DNA of 64,000 nucleotides from Patagioenas fasciata (lineage: Eukaryota > Chordata > Aves > Columbiformes > Columbidae). The stretch covers positions 46,957,001 through 47,021,000 of the forward strand of contig NC_092524.1 in NCBI RefSeq assembly GCF_037038585.1. The letters run 5' to 3'. A program made the position numbers and the translations under genes. The notes under the pieces were generated by a model. That model did no database searches. It saw only the letters and a list, made by a program, of their open reading frames with translations, and had not been told where the DNA came from. Positions 37,101 through 50,600 of the stretch are shown here, in pieces (the first letter of the stretch is position 1; the number at the start of each line of letters is the position of its first letter).

Positions 37101-40100
37101 CATGCAAGTCTGGGTGAAATAACGCCACCTGTTCCAGTGGTCTTGCACTGTTGTCCTGTCAACACTGAGACCTGCATTATGGATTTATAAGTTAACCTAA
37201 GAGAGCAAGTGCTATTCTGGCTTGGTGTTTTCTCTGCCAGAGCAAGGTGGATTCGGTCCCTCTACCGCCAAGCTGAATTCCTTACAGAATGTAGTATTTT
37301 TGTCTGGTTTCTGAGCAGGCATTTACTTGTGTCACAACCACTTTCCTTCAGTGGTGCCCTGGCCCCATTTGCTCAAGAGCAACTCATCCTAGGCTCAGAA
37401 GGCTACTGAATCCCCCATAATCTCTGCAGAGCGGAGACTTCCTCCAGGTCAGGGTTGCGATGGTGCTAGTGGGACCAGAGTGGTCCCCTTCCATATACAT
37501 CAGTATTCTACTGCAGCACTGATAGGGTGCTCCAAAACCATTTACATTTTTAACACTGGTACAGCTCAGCACTAAGAAATTGAAGGTTTCTTTCTTTAAG
37601 AACAATATCACATGTGTCTTTTTGTAATTAATCAGTGTTGTTCTGTGTTCTTATGTAGCCAACACAGAACTTGTACTTAGATTTAGTTCCTACTGCACTT
37701 CCCATAGCCCTCACATTGATACTTCCTCCTGTTTCCTTTGACATTTAAATAATAAAATTCCTTCTGTACTGCTCTCAGCTTGTGCAGAGAAAACAAGATG
37801 AAAGTACTGTCTTTCTTTCCAATTTAAACTTTCCCATTTTAAGTTATCTGAGAAGTCAAAGGCACAGCCTTAAGGAATGGTATCACACAGATTATGTTTA
37901 GAAGCCCTGTACTTGAAACACAGTGGACATGGAAGAACCCTCATTCTCCTTCAGTCACCTGAACAGGTGAGTATGTCTGTACACAGGTGAGTAGGCCTGT
38001 ACACACAGAGGCAGCTGCCAGAGAGTAACTATGTATGTGGCTGTGTAGCAAAGGGTAAAACTCATTGTTTCCTCTTGAACTGCCATCAGTCAGGCTGGAT
38101 GGAAAAAAAAGTGGATGCAGCAACAGAAACTTCAGTTTTTGAAACAATACAGTAAGGGTTAACACAAGCCTCTGCTTGCACTGCACTACCCTTCAGGATC
38201 CAGTCTCCCTTAGCAGCCTGAAAAGCAATTCTGCTTAAGCTCTGTAGTTTAGTGGCCTTCTAAACTAATGACCTCACCAAGAGTTCTCAAGACAAATGCT
38301 GGGTTAATGAAGGACAGTCAGCTGTGTTTCCCCAGCAAGGGGGATCCAACTTTATTCAGACTATCATCTTTCAGACATAACATACCCCTTCTCTCTAGGG
38401 AAATGAGTAATAGCTGGGACCAGGGCCAGGATGTAGGCAAGTCTGCAGTGTGTAGAGGAGAGGAATAAACAGCCCCTAACCTGCTACTCCAAAGAGAATG
38501 GCACATGCTATAGTTCTCTTGGCTAAGTTAATTATATTAACAACTTCTGCTCTGAGAGGAAGTATTTGCAGAGGACCTAGCAGGTGGTATGAAGAGACAA
38601 AAGAAGAGAGTAGCCACTTCGTAAGCCTGCATGGCCTGTGCTCAAGCCTGGGAGTTGACAACAGACTTCAGCAGCAGTAGAAGGCTTCTTGCTCCTGTTA
38701 AATACTTAAAAGACTAATAATATTAGCAAAAAAAGACTGAAATGCTATGACTTCTATAAACCTTTATTTCAGATGCGTGCTTGAAAACACCCTCTGGCCC
38801 ATGTCTTACAGATTTTGCTAAAAAGCAGGAAACTCCTAAATCCCCTACAGATACATGGGTCAGGGTGATTGCTAGCTAGCCAATGGAGTGAGAAAGGCAA
38901 AACAGTGACTTAGCCACAGCTGAGATTAAAAATAAGACTTTCTGCTGCCTCTTAGATCAGGCTTTCCCCCCTCCTACTGATAGTTTCCACTGTTACAGGT
39001 TTTTAAGTCAGTTAGAGATTATACTACTTGGACCTAAGTGAAAAAAAAAAAAAACACACCCCACCCCACAACCCAGTCAACTACTATGCTCAGAAGCCCA
39101 AGACTGCAAAACTTACAGCTCTCACATGCCTAAAACCAAATGAATATCTATTAACAAGAGGGAGACTGAGCCTTAAGAGCACCATTCATGCTGGATTATG
39201 GAAGGCAAAGGCACACGGCATGCTGTGGACAGCAGGCTGTTACAGATTTCAGTGAAGTCAGCTGAGTTGGCTTTCTTGGTTTATATTTTTATTTTGGCAA
39301 AGAATGACTGCCATCCTACCTCCAGCCTTACTCAAGAGGAGGAAGGTGAGAGAGAAGTAGCTTTAGAATAACTACTGCATTCATCTACTCCCCACTCAGA
39401 AGCAGCTCCTGAAAGTGGACAATAACTGAATAAATTTAGGACCGCTGTAGAAGGCTTTCCATCCAGAAAGAAAAGACTGAAACACTAAATAGCATTGCTA
39501 AGGCTTGAAGTCAAGTTTTTTGTATGTATGAAAGACTGGATGGAACAAATGCATCTTTTGTTGTAGCACGTGCCAGTATGCCAGTCCTTCTCCCAGCTGC
39601 CACCTCAGCACCTTGAAAGCTGCTGTGTTTGTCTAACCGAAGTTAGGAAAAAACTTTCAGCTCCACTATTCATCATTCCTATTCCCTTCGAGCACAAGAA
39701 TGTGCGGTCTAGGTCTGAAATAAATAAATTTAAAAATAAAAGGAAAAAGAGTTTCAAGACTAGAGTGACATTTTCAGTGGAAGTTGGAGGATAATCTGCC
39801 TCGACAGGAGAAGCCAAACTTGTACAGCTGACAAAAGGAAGGAGCTTTAGGCATGGCAGCTGTTAAATCAATCATCTTGGTTATCATATAGCAGGTGCGT
39901 TCTCTACAGAAACTAATTTTCTGTATATACCTTGAAACACCATTCAATGGCAGTGATCATGCAGTCTGCTCATTGCAGCCTGACAGTGCTGTGGAAAACG
40001 CTAAAGGCCAGGCAGCTGCGGTCTGGTAAGGAGCAGGTCGCAGCCAGCAATCCAATTATCTTGCACACCAGGAAGCCTACGGAAAGGAGATGGTGTCCCA

Positions 40101-42900
40101 CTAAGGCTTCTAAGCTCCTTTAGATGAGCCACAAAAGGCTTAATCTGCATTTGGGTGAATCATGGATACTCTGCAAATTCCTAGGAGTACAGCCAATATA
40201 TGTTTATTACTGCGGTGGTGGCAACAGGAGAAGAAACTGCACTGTAGTGACACCCTGCTTTGCAGACTGTTTGCCAACATGACTCTCAAGTATCATTAGA
40301 AGCAGGGTGTGTACCTTGATCGCTTCTTAAAAGAGATTCTCTCTGAGATGCTGAACTGTTCTTAGAACCTCTACAAGACTCCTGAGAGTGAAGAGGATCA
40401 AGTCTATTTCAAGTCAAGTATATTTCAGAGTTCTCCTGTGCTTCACAAAACAGGTGGCATACAGGTGGCATTAATGATAAATCTTAAATTTGTTTTTTTG
40501 TTTCATATAACAAGAATTATTCCCATCCAAGTGTTGATTTCAGAGCTCCCATCCTTCCCACTCTTAAGAGTTAAGGGGCGAGAGAAACCTCTATCTTACA
40601 TCTTGATGCTATTTAAATATGGAGTTCATAATAAAACTTACCCCTAAAGAACTCCACCCATAGCTTTTAACTGAAGAAATACAGCTGCAGAAAAAAAAAC
40701 CAAACATCAGTAGCTCAGAAAGATAACTGGATATAGCAGTCATGGGAAAACAGCTGCTGGAGCGATACCTCGTAATAAAAAGGCATGGAGAATGACCTCA
40801 AGCAGCAGCCAAGTTTCATTTATTGAGAAAAAAAACCTAGAACAATCATATTGTTTACCACTCCTCCATCCCATGTAATTGGGAAAACTGATTATAAAGG
40901 GCATTCTCCTGAACTGATGAACTTAAAACTCTGAGACAGTGAAGTCCAACTTCTAGCTAAATAGCATAATTAAATACCAACTAGCAGCTGTGATGCAAAG
41001 TAAGCTGTTGTCTAGCAAAGATACTGTGTCAAATACGCGTTTTCCTCAACAGCTGCATGCTCCTGCAGCTTAGGACACCGGTCACAGGGTATGTATACAC
41101 ACTGCCAGTGGTCTCTGGCATCCCTTCCCCTAAGTACCAGTCTCCTTGAGCTCAACATCACTACTGATGTAGATGATCCTACCTCCATGATACCTTCCTT
41201 TTCTGAATACAACAGATATTCCTGTTCCACTTTTACAGTCATTTACAGACCCCTCTGTAGTTCATCAGAAAGCTGTGCTAATGACAACTAGCCATGCATT
41301 TAAGTCAGGAAACAGTGTTAAGAGCTACAACTGGGATCTTAGCTCTGCTTCCCACCACAAGTTGTTCATTATCACAGCCTCTTCTTATATCACTGTGAGC
41401 TATTCTCTAAGCATCACAGAACACATTCTTTTCTTGCTACAGCTATATAGCAGTTGCTATTTTAGTGGTAGGGACTCTTTGCCCCGTCCCACCTCCAAAC
41501 TTCTCCTATAGTTGCCCACAGCCAGAGGTATTCACAGGTGTCCAGATCCATTTGGTGTTAACTTCAAATTGCTCTAGAACACAGGGTTTTTTTTCGTTCC
41601 TAAAATAGGTCAGCTCTGTAGTGGTCTATACCAGAGCTTCAGGGACATTCATTAAAACAACCACAGTGATTGACTCCTCAACTCTGTCTCTGTGTGTCTG
41701 TATGCAGACACTCGCAACACAACAGTTTCACCTATGAACACCCAAGGAAGCAAGTGTGAGCCAAGACCTTGGGAGCTGCAGGTCCCTCTGGGAGCTTTCT
41801 GACCTTCAGAAGGAAGAATCAGAGGACTTGCAGGCATTGTCCTGTGGTTTCTCAGCACATGACTCCACCTCCAGTGTTCAACAACCTAACCATTCCAAGT
41901 TCATTCCATACTATTCCATGTACTGAAAGAGGAAGCATTAGCTTGATGCAATGCGTGGAGCAGGAGGGCTGCGTTCACAGAAACATGCACACCCCCATCA
42001 ACTGCCCACCAGACCCAGCCAGCAATTACAACCAAAGCAAACTGCCCAAGTTGTAGGTGCCAACACTGTGTGTCACAGTGGTTTTTGTTTTGCTTTTGGG
42101 TGGTTGTTTTTAAACCCTTAGTGTCTTCCAAGTTTCCTATTACAACGTTACCAGCTGGAGGATGTTATTTGCAACCAGGCTGCTTTTTGGCAACCTCTTT
42201 TCAAGCCTGGCAGAAAACAAACCTCTCAGTTCAGTGATTTCCCTTTCCTCCCCTGCCTTTACAAATACAATCAATTACGAAATCAGAATAAGAGTACTTG
42301 GAGAAATTATTGCAACTGTCAGCCAAACAGAGCCATAGAAACACACAGCTCTGCATCACTCCCCATGTACGAACACCAGTGTCACCCCAGAACCATTACC
42401 TGTGAAACTAAGGGCAAACAAAGCTTCAGACGTATTCACCCCCAGACTGCTGTTCACTTATACAGACTCCTGCATGTTATCCCAACTGGGGTAGCAAAAG
42501 CCATCCACACGTCACCAGGCAAATATCACACCATCTGGCAGGGGCAAGAAGAAAACATGCAGTCCTGACACAATCATATGGGCACAGAACACAACCCACA
42601 CACACCCCTCTTGTTTCTGTAGAGTTTACAGAAGTGAGCTGTAAAAGATCAGCAGTACTTGCTTTCTTTGGGAGGAGGGGAAGGGCTCCTGAATGCAAAC
42701 CATTTTGCAAGACAAGCCCAATGCCAAATAAACCACCTCTGAGATCTGGGGATGTGCTGGGAGACAACAGCTAGGCCCAATTCTTCCTTCTCTCCAGCCT
42801 TCATTACTACCACCACATGTAGCTCATTTGTCCTCTCCTCTTTCACATCCCAGCCAGCAAAGCCTCTCCGACTGTTCAGCTGCTAAGAGCAAAAGGTGCT
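34179..42900. other. Intergenic or 3' UTR space between VASH1 and ANGEL1
   Basis: No additional gene was recognised. Only short frames occur, without family resemblance. An imperfect 20-bp tandem pair (CAGGTGAGTATGTCTGTACA and a close repeat) lies at about 37965-38005. Part of the right-hand portion may be ANGEL1 3' UTR. Confidence 0.5.
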
Positions 42901-42939
42901 GCAGTTACTTTGTGGGGTCTTTTCTTATATTAGAAAAAA

Positions 42940-42945
42940 TTTATT
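42940..42945 (-). terminator. ANGEL1: Candidate poly(A) signal for ANGEL1
   Basis: TTTATT on the + strand reads AATAAA on the minus strand, about 1.5 kb beyond the ANGEL1 stop. Another AATAAA lies further on at 40819-40824. Which is used cannot be decided here. Confidence 0.35.
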
Positions 42946-44450
42946 TTTCAATACAGAAAGTAACATTTAAAATATGGAAGTCCCCCAATATAACCCAAGA
43001 AGAGAGAACAATATTTCAAGTCTCCTCGTACCTTCCCACAAAAACCTGAAGTGGGAACAGATTTCCCTGCCTCATTTGTAAACAGAAGATTGATAATGTT
43101 TCCACCAATATTGCTTTCATCTCTCAAGGAAAAACTGAGCACCATATGTCAGGCTGAACTGGGGAATCTGTCCTAGGAACAGGCATAGTTCTATTGTTTT
43201 TGTACAGGCCAAGCCACTGCTGACAAAAGTACATTGATAGGACACCAAAGGTACACTGGGACCCAAGCGACTGACAAGCTGGCTCCATGTTACACAGCCG
43301 TCCTCTCCGTCCCAAAACCTGCCCAGAGACAGGAGTCAGTACAAGTTCTACCTACAAAAACAGGGCTGGCTCCAGAAGAAGGCAGTAGCACCAACTTCAG
43401 TCTGGTGCAGCAAGATGCTACAGCTTGGCCATCTGACCCCTGCTAGGCTGAATGCAATAGGGAGGGCACAGAGAAAGAACAGGGCAAGTGACAAGTATCA
43501 GTTCTTCCATCTGATGGCTCTGCTGCCTCTCACATGCCTTCCATTTTCATCTTGCTTTTGGGACCTCTCAGACCTATACAGTCCTGGGGCTGTCATGCCT
43601 TACAGGACAACTTTTTCCACCTGATATTCACTGGAAGGATTTTAAGTATTTTTCCTACATGTGCCGAACTCGGTACTGTTCTGAGACTGTTAAAAAGGAA
43701 GAGTGCCTTCCCCAAGGCTTCTAAGTTTTTGCTGCAGTTCTAGAGCTCCTGCGGGTGGCTCTGCAGAACCCCTGGCTCCACTCCTGACAGTCCCATTCCC
43801 TGGTCCACTAGTTACAGCAGGCAGCTTCTTGTAGAAACTGTTCAACTACACAAACCCTTCTGCAGCAAGGCAGCCCTTACACATTACAAAGTAAAAGCCA
43901 TTTCCAAACAGCAGAGCCAACACTCTCAAAGTCAACACAACAACTAGTCCTAAAAGGACTATACTTCATACATAAACTATCACTGAGAAATTAAAACAAC
44001 CATTGTTCTGGTGTGAAAGAATACTGGCGTGTACATCCACCGCTCCTTGGTGGCAATTAACTAGTCAGAAGTAGGCAGCGTTGTCCCCTCTTTTCCAGCT
44101 CCCTGAAGATCTCATATAGGGACAAACAAACATAGGAGTCATGCTGGTTCCTGCAGCACTAAAACATCTGCTGAGCAAAGCAGTGGAACAAGAATCCCTT
44201 TCAGAGATGGCAATGCCTGAATACAACTGGAAGCCCACTGGGAACACAGCTCAGCTTTGCAGAAACCCACAAAATACCAACACAAAAAGCACTCCAACTG
44301 TCCCATCCCTGCTTTTTGCGAGGGCATGAGGGGAGAAAAGGACTTTTAGGGCATGCCAAGGAAAGGAGTTTTCTTGCAAGCAGGTGGTGCAATCCAGAGC
44401 CTCATCTGCTGTATTCAGAACAGCTTTTCTCTAGGGAAAGGGAACCAACA

Positions 44451-44620
44451 CTAACTCTCTGTGAGGCTGGAGATCTCCAAGCCAAAGCTAGCCAGCAGGC
44501 AGAGATGATCAGATGAACAAAAAGGATTTGGTAAGCCATTTGCCATCAACAGAACATCTTCAGACAGAAGGGAAAGGCGGCCAAGCAGCTTCAGGGCTCC
44601 ATCCTGGTACAGCCTGCGAC
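44451..44620 (-). CDS. ANGEL1: ANGEL1 coding exon 10 with stop
   Basis: Acceptor TTTGTCAG at 44628-44621; encodes [18 protein letters not shown] through [20 protein letters not shown] to TAG. Carries the terminal catalytic Asp-His pair of the EEP fold. Confidence 0.95.
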
Positions 44621-47600
44621 CTGACAAAGAAAATGGAAACATCAGCCACAGACTGGTGCTGTATATTAACTCTTTACAGTCACAGGAGGATGCTTGTCAA
44701 TGCTTTCCTGTTGTTTTCCTGATGAACGAAGAGTGCCTGCACAAACACTGCATGCACCTTTGAGCCTAGATGTGAAAGCAGTGAGCATCTTATAATACTG
44801 CTGTTCAATGTTCTCATATACTTGCAGGCACAGGAATAGAGTATACACTAAATTGATCAGGCAGTTGCTTAAATTGGTAGTTCCATTCATGGTACTAAGT
44901 CCCAGCAATAGCTTCAGATTCTCTGAGGAAGAGGAATTCATCTCTTCATTCCTAATCTCCTCCCCAAAATTGATTCTGACACGATCCAAACTGTCAAGAG
45001 ACAGTTCCTGGATGCATTTACAGGCAGTCTTTCATCAATGTATCTCATGTTTCAGGTAGCAAAGAGGTGGTGCCACTGTAACCAGATTCACCACATCCTA
45101 AGGCCCGTATGTTGTCTCAATCAGACCAGAAGTCCAAGCCTTGAACTTTGGTCCCAACACTGCCTGTTACCAAGAGCACAGGTAAGATCCTTATAAAGAA
45201 GAACAGCATCCATTCTGTTCCAGCTTCCTCAAGAGTCTACATGAACCTAAGCTCAGCAGCTTCAGTTTTTCTACAGCAAAGATGAAGCATCTTCTCATGA
45301 TACCTGAGCAAATGTTGCTTCCACTTTGTGCATCATTTCAGCCGAAGTCACGCCCTGTAGATCCACCCCAACTTAATGAAATGCACTGCCCAACACCAAG
45401 CTGCATGCTGACACGCCTCACAGCCCTCTCCCAACATCACAGGGATAAGCCCCGCACTGTCACGCTCACCTAATCTGTTCCTATTCTCCACGGGCTCTGC
45501 TGAGTAGAAGATATAATCAACAGTGGCTCCAAGGCCCATGGGCATTGTTGTGACCTCTGGGCGTCCCCTCTGTGGCAAGAAGTGGCTGTAGACGGAAGTC
45601 AGATTGAGGCCATGCTGGATAATGCCTGAAGACCTGCACATGAACAGCTATCGTTTACCAAGGAAGGAAAGAGAACAATGCAGTGTTCAGCACTGCACTC
45701 ACAGTTTAAGTTGGATGTTCCCTTGCTGATGCAACTGGCCAAACTATTTTTATTTTGTGAACACATAAAAAACAGTCTTTCAGAATTATTCACTCCACTT
45801 ACACCAAAGACTATGGGCTTCCTTTGTCTCCAATACCTGCCTATGTCCTTCATTGTCAACCTTACAACACTGACAGAGCAGCACCCTGCTGCTGGGACAA
45901 CCCTGGGTAGGTCTGGCTCTTCCAGACCACACTCCTTGCTCTCCACCACCCTCATATTAATTTCAGTGTTTACTTTCAGCCAGGTTTTCAGTGCTCAGGA
46001 AAATGAAACTGGGCTCAAAGAGTGGGGCCATTGAAGGTGCACCAAATTACCTTGGGACGAATGGCTGGGGATCAGGGTCTTTCACCATGACAGCAGGCTT
46101 GGGCCAGTGTGCAGGGCGGTCTGCAAAGGAGCAAAGAGATTCCAGCCAGACTTACACAGATCCTGGAAGAGGCTGCTCATCCCAAGTCTGAGAAGCTTCT
46201 CTTGAGACCAAATGCATCTTTTTGCCCAAGAAGAGCAGATAGCTTCCAGCCACAGGCACCTTAAAGAAAAATATTCAAAGGAAACTCCAGCTCTAAGACT
46301 AACAGGAACATCCTAAGAGCAGACCAGAGCAAGCACCTGATAAGTCATATTCTGTCCTGGTAAGAACATGCCCTTAAGGCACTTATTATCAAAGCACGGG
46401 GTACTTCAACCTTTGCTCTCAAATCAAGTTTATCTGCGTTAGCCTACAGCTTACTCAAAGGTTGTCTAGAAAGGCAGAACATAAATGGAGAGAGCAGAAC
46501 CAGCCATGCCACGAGGCCCAGTGGTGAGGCAGTGTCTACTGGGTACCAGCATCCAGAGACATTTATGTTGTGGCCATTGTGACATTACAGTCTGCAGGTT
46601 TGTCCTCCCTCACCAAAAATCTTGAAGGAGAAAAAAAAATGTACACATATATATATATTTCACTTTATAAGAAACTACAAAAAAAAATTTGTAAGACTTC
46701 AAAAGAAGCTGAATCGCAGTCCATCTCAAGAAACACTGTCGGCGTGTATGAGGGTGATAAGGTTGTACTCCTCTGAGCTCTTATGGAATCCATTAGTAAT
46801 CACACAGCCACAGAAAACACCCTTCTGCTTTCCCCTCTTCTCACCAGGTATTACCTCCACCTCGCATTTTCACCAAATCCAGCTAAGAGAGTAACAAGCT
46901 GAAAAATCTCCCATTAATACCTGGTTTAGCATCTGTCACACCTTCCAAGAGGACCAGGTGTGGTGGTCGTTCACAGGCAACATCACAAAAATGAAACTGG
47001 AGCAGGAAGTTCCGGCTGTATTTACGTCTGCCTGCAGAGAAAAATACAAGTTAAAAGAAGAAAACTGCAGCAAAGTCACATCTATAGGGAACATCTGCAT
47101 AATCTTTAGATCTTCAGACCTCTTCAGTATGAGGGAGGTTTTTGTGTCCAAGTAGTCTGATACCATGAGGATTGGAATCACTTAATAACCTAAATGTAGA
47201 ACAGAACACGTGCAAATGTAGCAGAACAGAACACAGTTACTGCTACCCCTTTAGCTAATGCAACAGTCATGGCCAGCACCTTGATGAAACAAATTAAGAA
47301 TGTTGCCTTTGAGACATCACAAGTTCAAGGACTTTTAAGCAGATCAGCGAGTGTGTAACTCAAGGAAATGTCTGCCAAAAAAGAAAAAAAATTCTGGAGA
47401 TCCGGTTGAATACAAGTCCTACGTTCAAGACTCCAGCAAAAGCTATTTAATGTGGACTGCTTCAATTTTTTTAATCCACTCTAAGAACAGTAAAGAACAG
47501 CCATGATTTTTTTAATAGTGGTGTGCAAATACTGCCAAAACCGCTCCCACAAACACCTGCAGCTGAAAGCTGTGCCTACTGAAAAAGGTTTACAACTGCA

Positions 47601-50600
47601 CAAAAGCTAAGTCTGGGAATATGAAAGAGATACAGAGGGCAGTGGTTACTGGTAGGTGAACACTCAGCTCCCGACTAGAGAAAGAAAATGGCAGAAACTG
47701 GGCTACAGCAATAGACTCCAAAAAAATAAATTGAATTCATTTACTGAGGAAACAGAAGGGAATCTTTGCTGAGTGCATCATGCAACACATGCTCAAGCTA
47801 CTCATAGAGACAGCAAGGCCCACAAACTGCCCATTCGCAGCAAGCTCATGTTGTCAGTGCACACCAGAGCTCACCTCGTTTCATTGGCTGGCACAGGGTG
47901 ACATATTGGCAGTTGTCTGTTATACCCAGTGAGCTCGGCAACAGTGGGGACAGCAGCTTCCGTGAATATAACTGTTGGGAAAAGTCTTCCTGACCAGACA
48001 CCTGCAAAGAGGCCAGAAACAGGAGGGGAAACATCAGCAACACAGAGCAGAACCTTTGCAAGCCACAGACAATGGACATATATATACTTGCCAAAAACGC
48101 ACTCATAGAAAGGTATGAATTAAGCTATTCAGAGTGTGGTGCTGACATAATAAACCTTCAGCTGTGGGGAACAGACACAATTAGCTAAAAGTTACCTGAC
48201 CAAGATATTACATTTATTACTGAACTGATGATTTAGCTTCAAAGACAATTATGTATTTAGAACCATTTTGATTGGAAGAAATTCTCAAGATCATCAAGTC
48301 CAACCATTTAAACTGGTTTAGTGCCAGTAAACTGTAAATTTATACAGTCCTAAAATTACATTCGGCCCTTTGAAGGCAACTGCGAGGCTGATGTGGCCCC
48401 CAGTGAAAATGAGTCTGATACCCCTGCACTAAACCGTGTCCCTAAGAACCTCATCTACACATCTTTCAAACACCTCCAGACATGGTGATTCAATCAGTTC
48501 CCTGGGCAGCACATTCCAATGCCTGACAACAATTTCTGTGAAGAAATTTTCACTAATATCCAATCTGAACCTCCTCTGGAGCAACTTGAGGCCATCTCCT
48601 CTCGTCCTATCACTTGCTGCTTGGGAGTCCAACACCCTCCATGCTACAACCTCCTTTCAGGTAGTTGTAGACAGTGATACAAGCGAGGATGCTGTTGGCC
48701 TTTCTGGCCACCTGGGCACACTGCTGGCTCATACTCAGCTGCCATCAACCAACACCCCCAGGTCCTTTTCTGACAGGCAGTTTTCCAGCCACTCTTCTGA
48801 GCCTGTAGTGCTGCCTGGGGTTGTTGTGACCCAAGTGCAGGACCTGGCACTTGGCCTTGTTGAACCCCATACAATTGGCCTCAGTCCAATGATCCAGCTG
48901 GTCCAGATCCCTCTGTATGGCCATCCTACTCCCCAGCAGATCTATCATCTGGAAACTTACTAAGGGTGCATTCGATCTCCTCATCCAGATCATTGATAAA
49001 GAGATTAAACAGAACTGGCCCCAATAGTGAGCCCTGGGGAACACCACTTGCGACCGGCCACCAACTGGATTTGGTTCCATTCACCACAACTCTTCGAGCA
49101 CGGCCAACCAGCCAGTTCTCTACCCAGCCAAGAATGCACCCATCCAGGCCATGAGCTGCCAGCTCCTCCAGGAGAATGCTGTGTGAAACAGTGTCAAAGC
49201 CTTTACTAAAGTCTAGGTACACAATGCCTACAGACTTTACCTCATCCACTAAGCAGGTCACCTTGTCATAGAAGATCAGGTTTAGTCAAGCAGGACCTGC
49301 TTTTCATAAATCCATGCTGACAGCGCCTGATCATCTGGTTGTCCTGCACGTGCTGTGTGATGGCACTCAGGATGATCCGCTCCACAACCTTCCCTGGCAC
49401 AAAGGTCAGACAGACAGGCCTGTAATTCCCCAGATTCTCCTTCAGGGTGTCATATTTGCCAACTTTCCAGTCAACTGGGACCTCCCCAGTTAGCCAGGAC
49501 TGCTGATAATAATTGAAAGAGGCTTGGTGAGCACCTCTGCCAGCTTCCTCAGAACCCTTGGGTGGATTTGATCATAGACATACAGTAACAGGTAACCACA
49601 TAAGACTCAAGCATAGGTTCCCATTTCTGACTGTTTTCAGATCAAATATGCACATAAGATTCCAGTAAGTCTCTGCTGAGTTCTATTTCCCTGTGCTTCC
49701 AGTCACCTAGGCACTGAAATCTCATAGCAAAAGGAGAGCCAGAACCTGAAATTAAGTGGTCTATTATCACTGGTCTGCCTCAAAAAGAAACCAAAAGAGC
49801 AGCTGTGGAAACAATACGTACACATTTGTCCAATTCTTTCCCCAAGAGTGCTGGAGGCTTTGGAGAAGACTGCTGTGTAACTGCATTCAATATTCAAACT
49901 ATTTCCTCATGAGATAAAGCATGCAGCCATGCATTTCTCTAGCAGCATGCAATAAAGAGCTACCCCATCCCAGTTCTGGCTGACACCTACCTTCCAGGCT
50001 GGCATCCCATGGTAGGAAAGTTCACCATTCCGGATGAATTTGTAGAGTGGAGAATCAGGTACAGAATTCAGGTCTCCACACAAGATGACAGGATAGTAGC
50101 TGCCTTCAGCAGTTTTAGCAATCTTGTCGATCTCTGCTAGAAGCAGGGCCATCTGGGCCAGTTTGATATCTCCCCGCCGGGGATTGAACAACACATGAGT
50201 GTTGGCCACACACAAAGGACTGACTGCCTTCAGATCCAGGCCCTCTGGGAGCAGAGGCTGCAGCAGCAGCACCAAGCCCACATTATCCCGATTGAGGACC
50301 TCCAGGCCAGGACGGAAGTATTCTACGGGGGTGTGGTTGATCAGCTGGAACCTGCTGTGCTTATAGCACACAGCACAGCCATCTGTCTTCGTCCCGGTTC
50401 TTCGTTTATAGAAGCATGCAAAGCCTGAAAAGAAACCATCACCTATTTAAAGGTTTATCTAGTCACTACCTCAGGATCCCCACATCAGCTGAGGAGTTCA
50501 GCAAGTCCATGTAGCAGAAGAGGTTCCTACTACATCTGGGTACAGCACTATACCCTATTCTGTGCCAATAATCACAGTCTATCACTTATCACTGAGGGTA

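Noticed and set aside
45618-45626. Downstream CAG as acceptor for ANGEL1 exon 9
   Set aside because: It would put exon 9 out of phase with exon 8; the upstream ATGTGCAG restores frame.
48436-48963. 175-codon + strand frame in ANGEL1 intron 5
   Set aside because: It is the antisense shadow of the CR1 reverse transcriptase region and 3' UTR.
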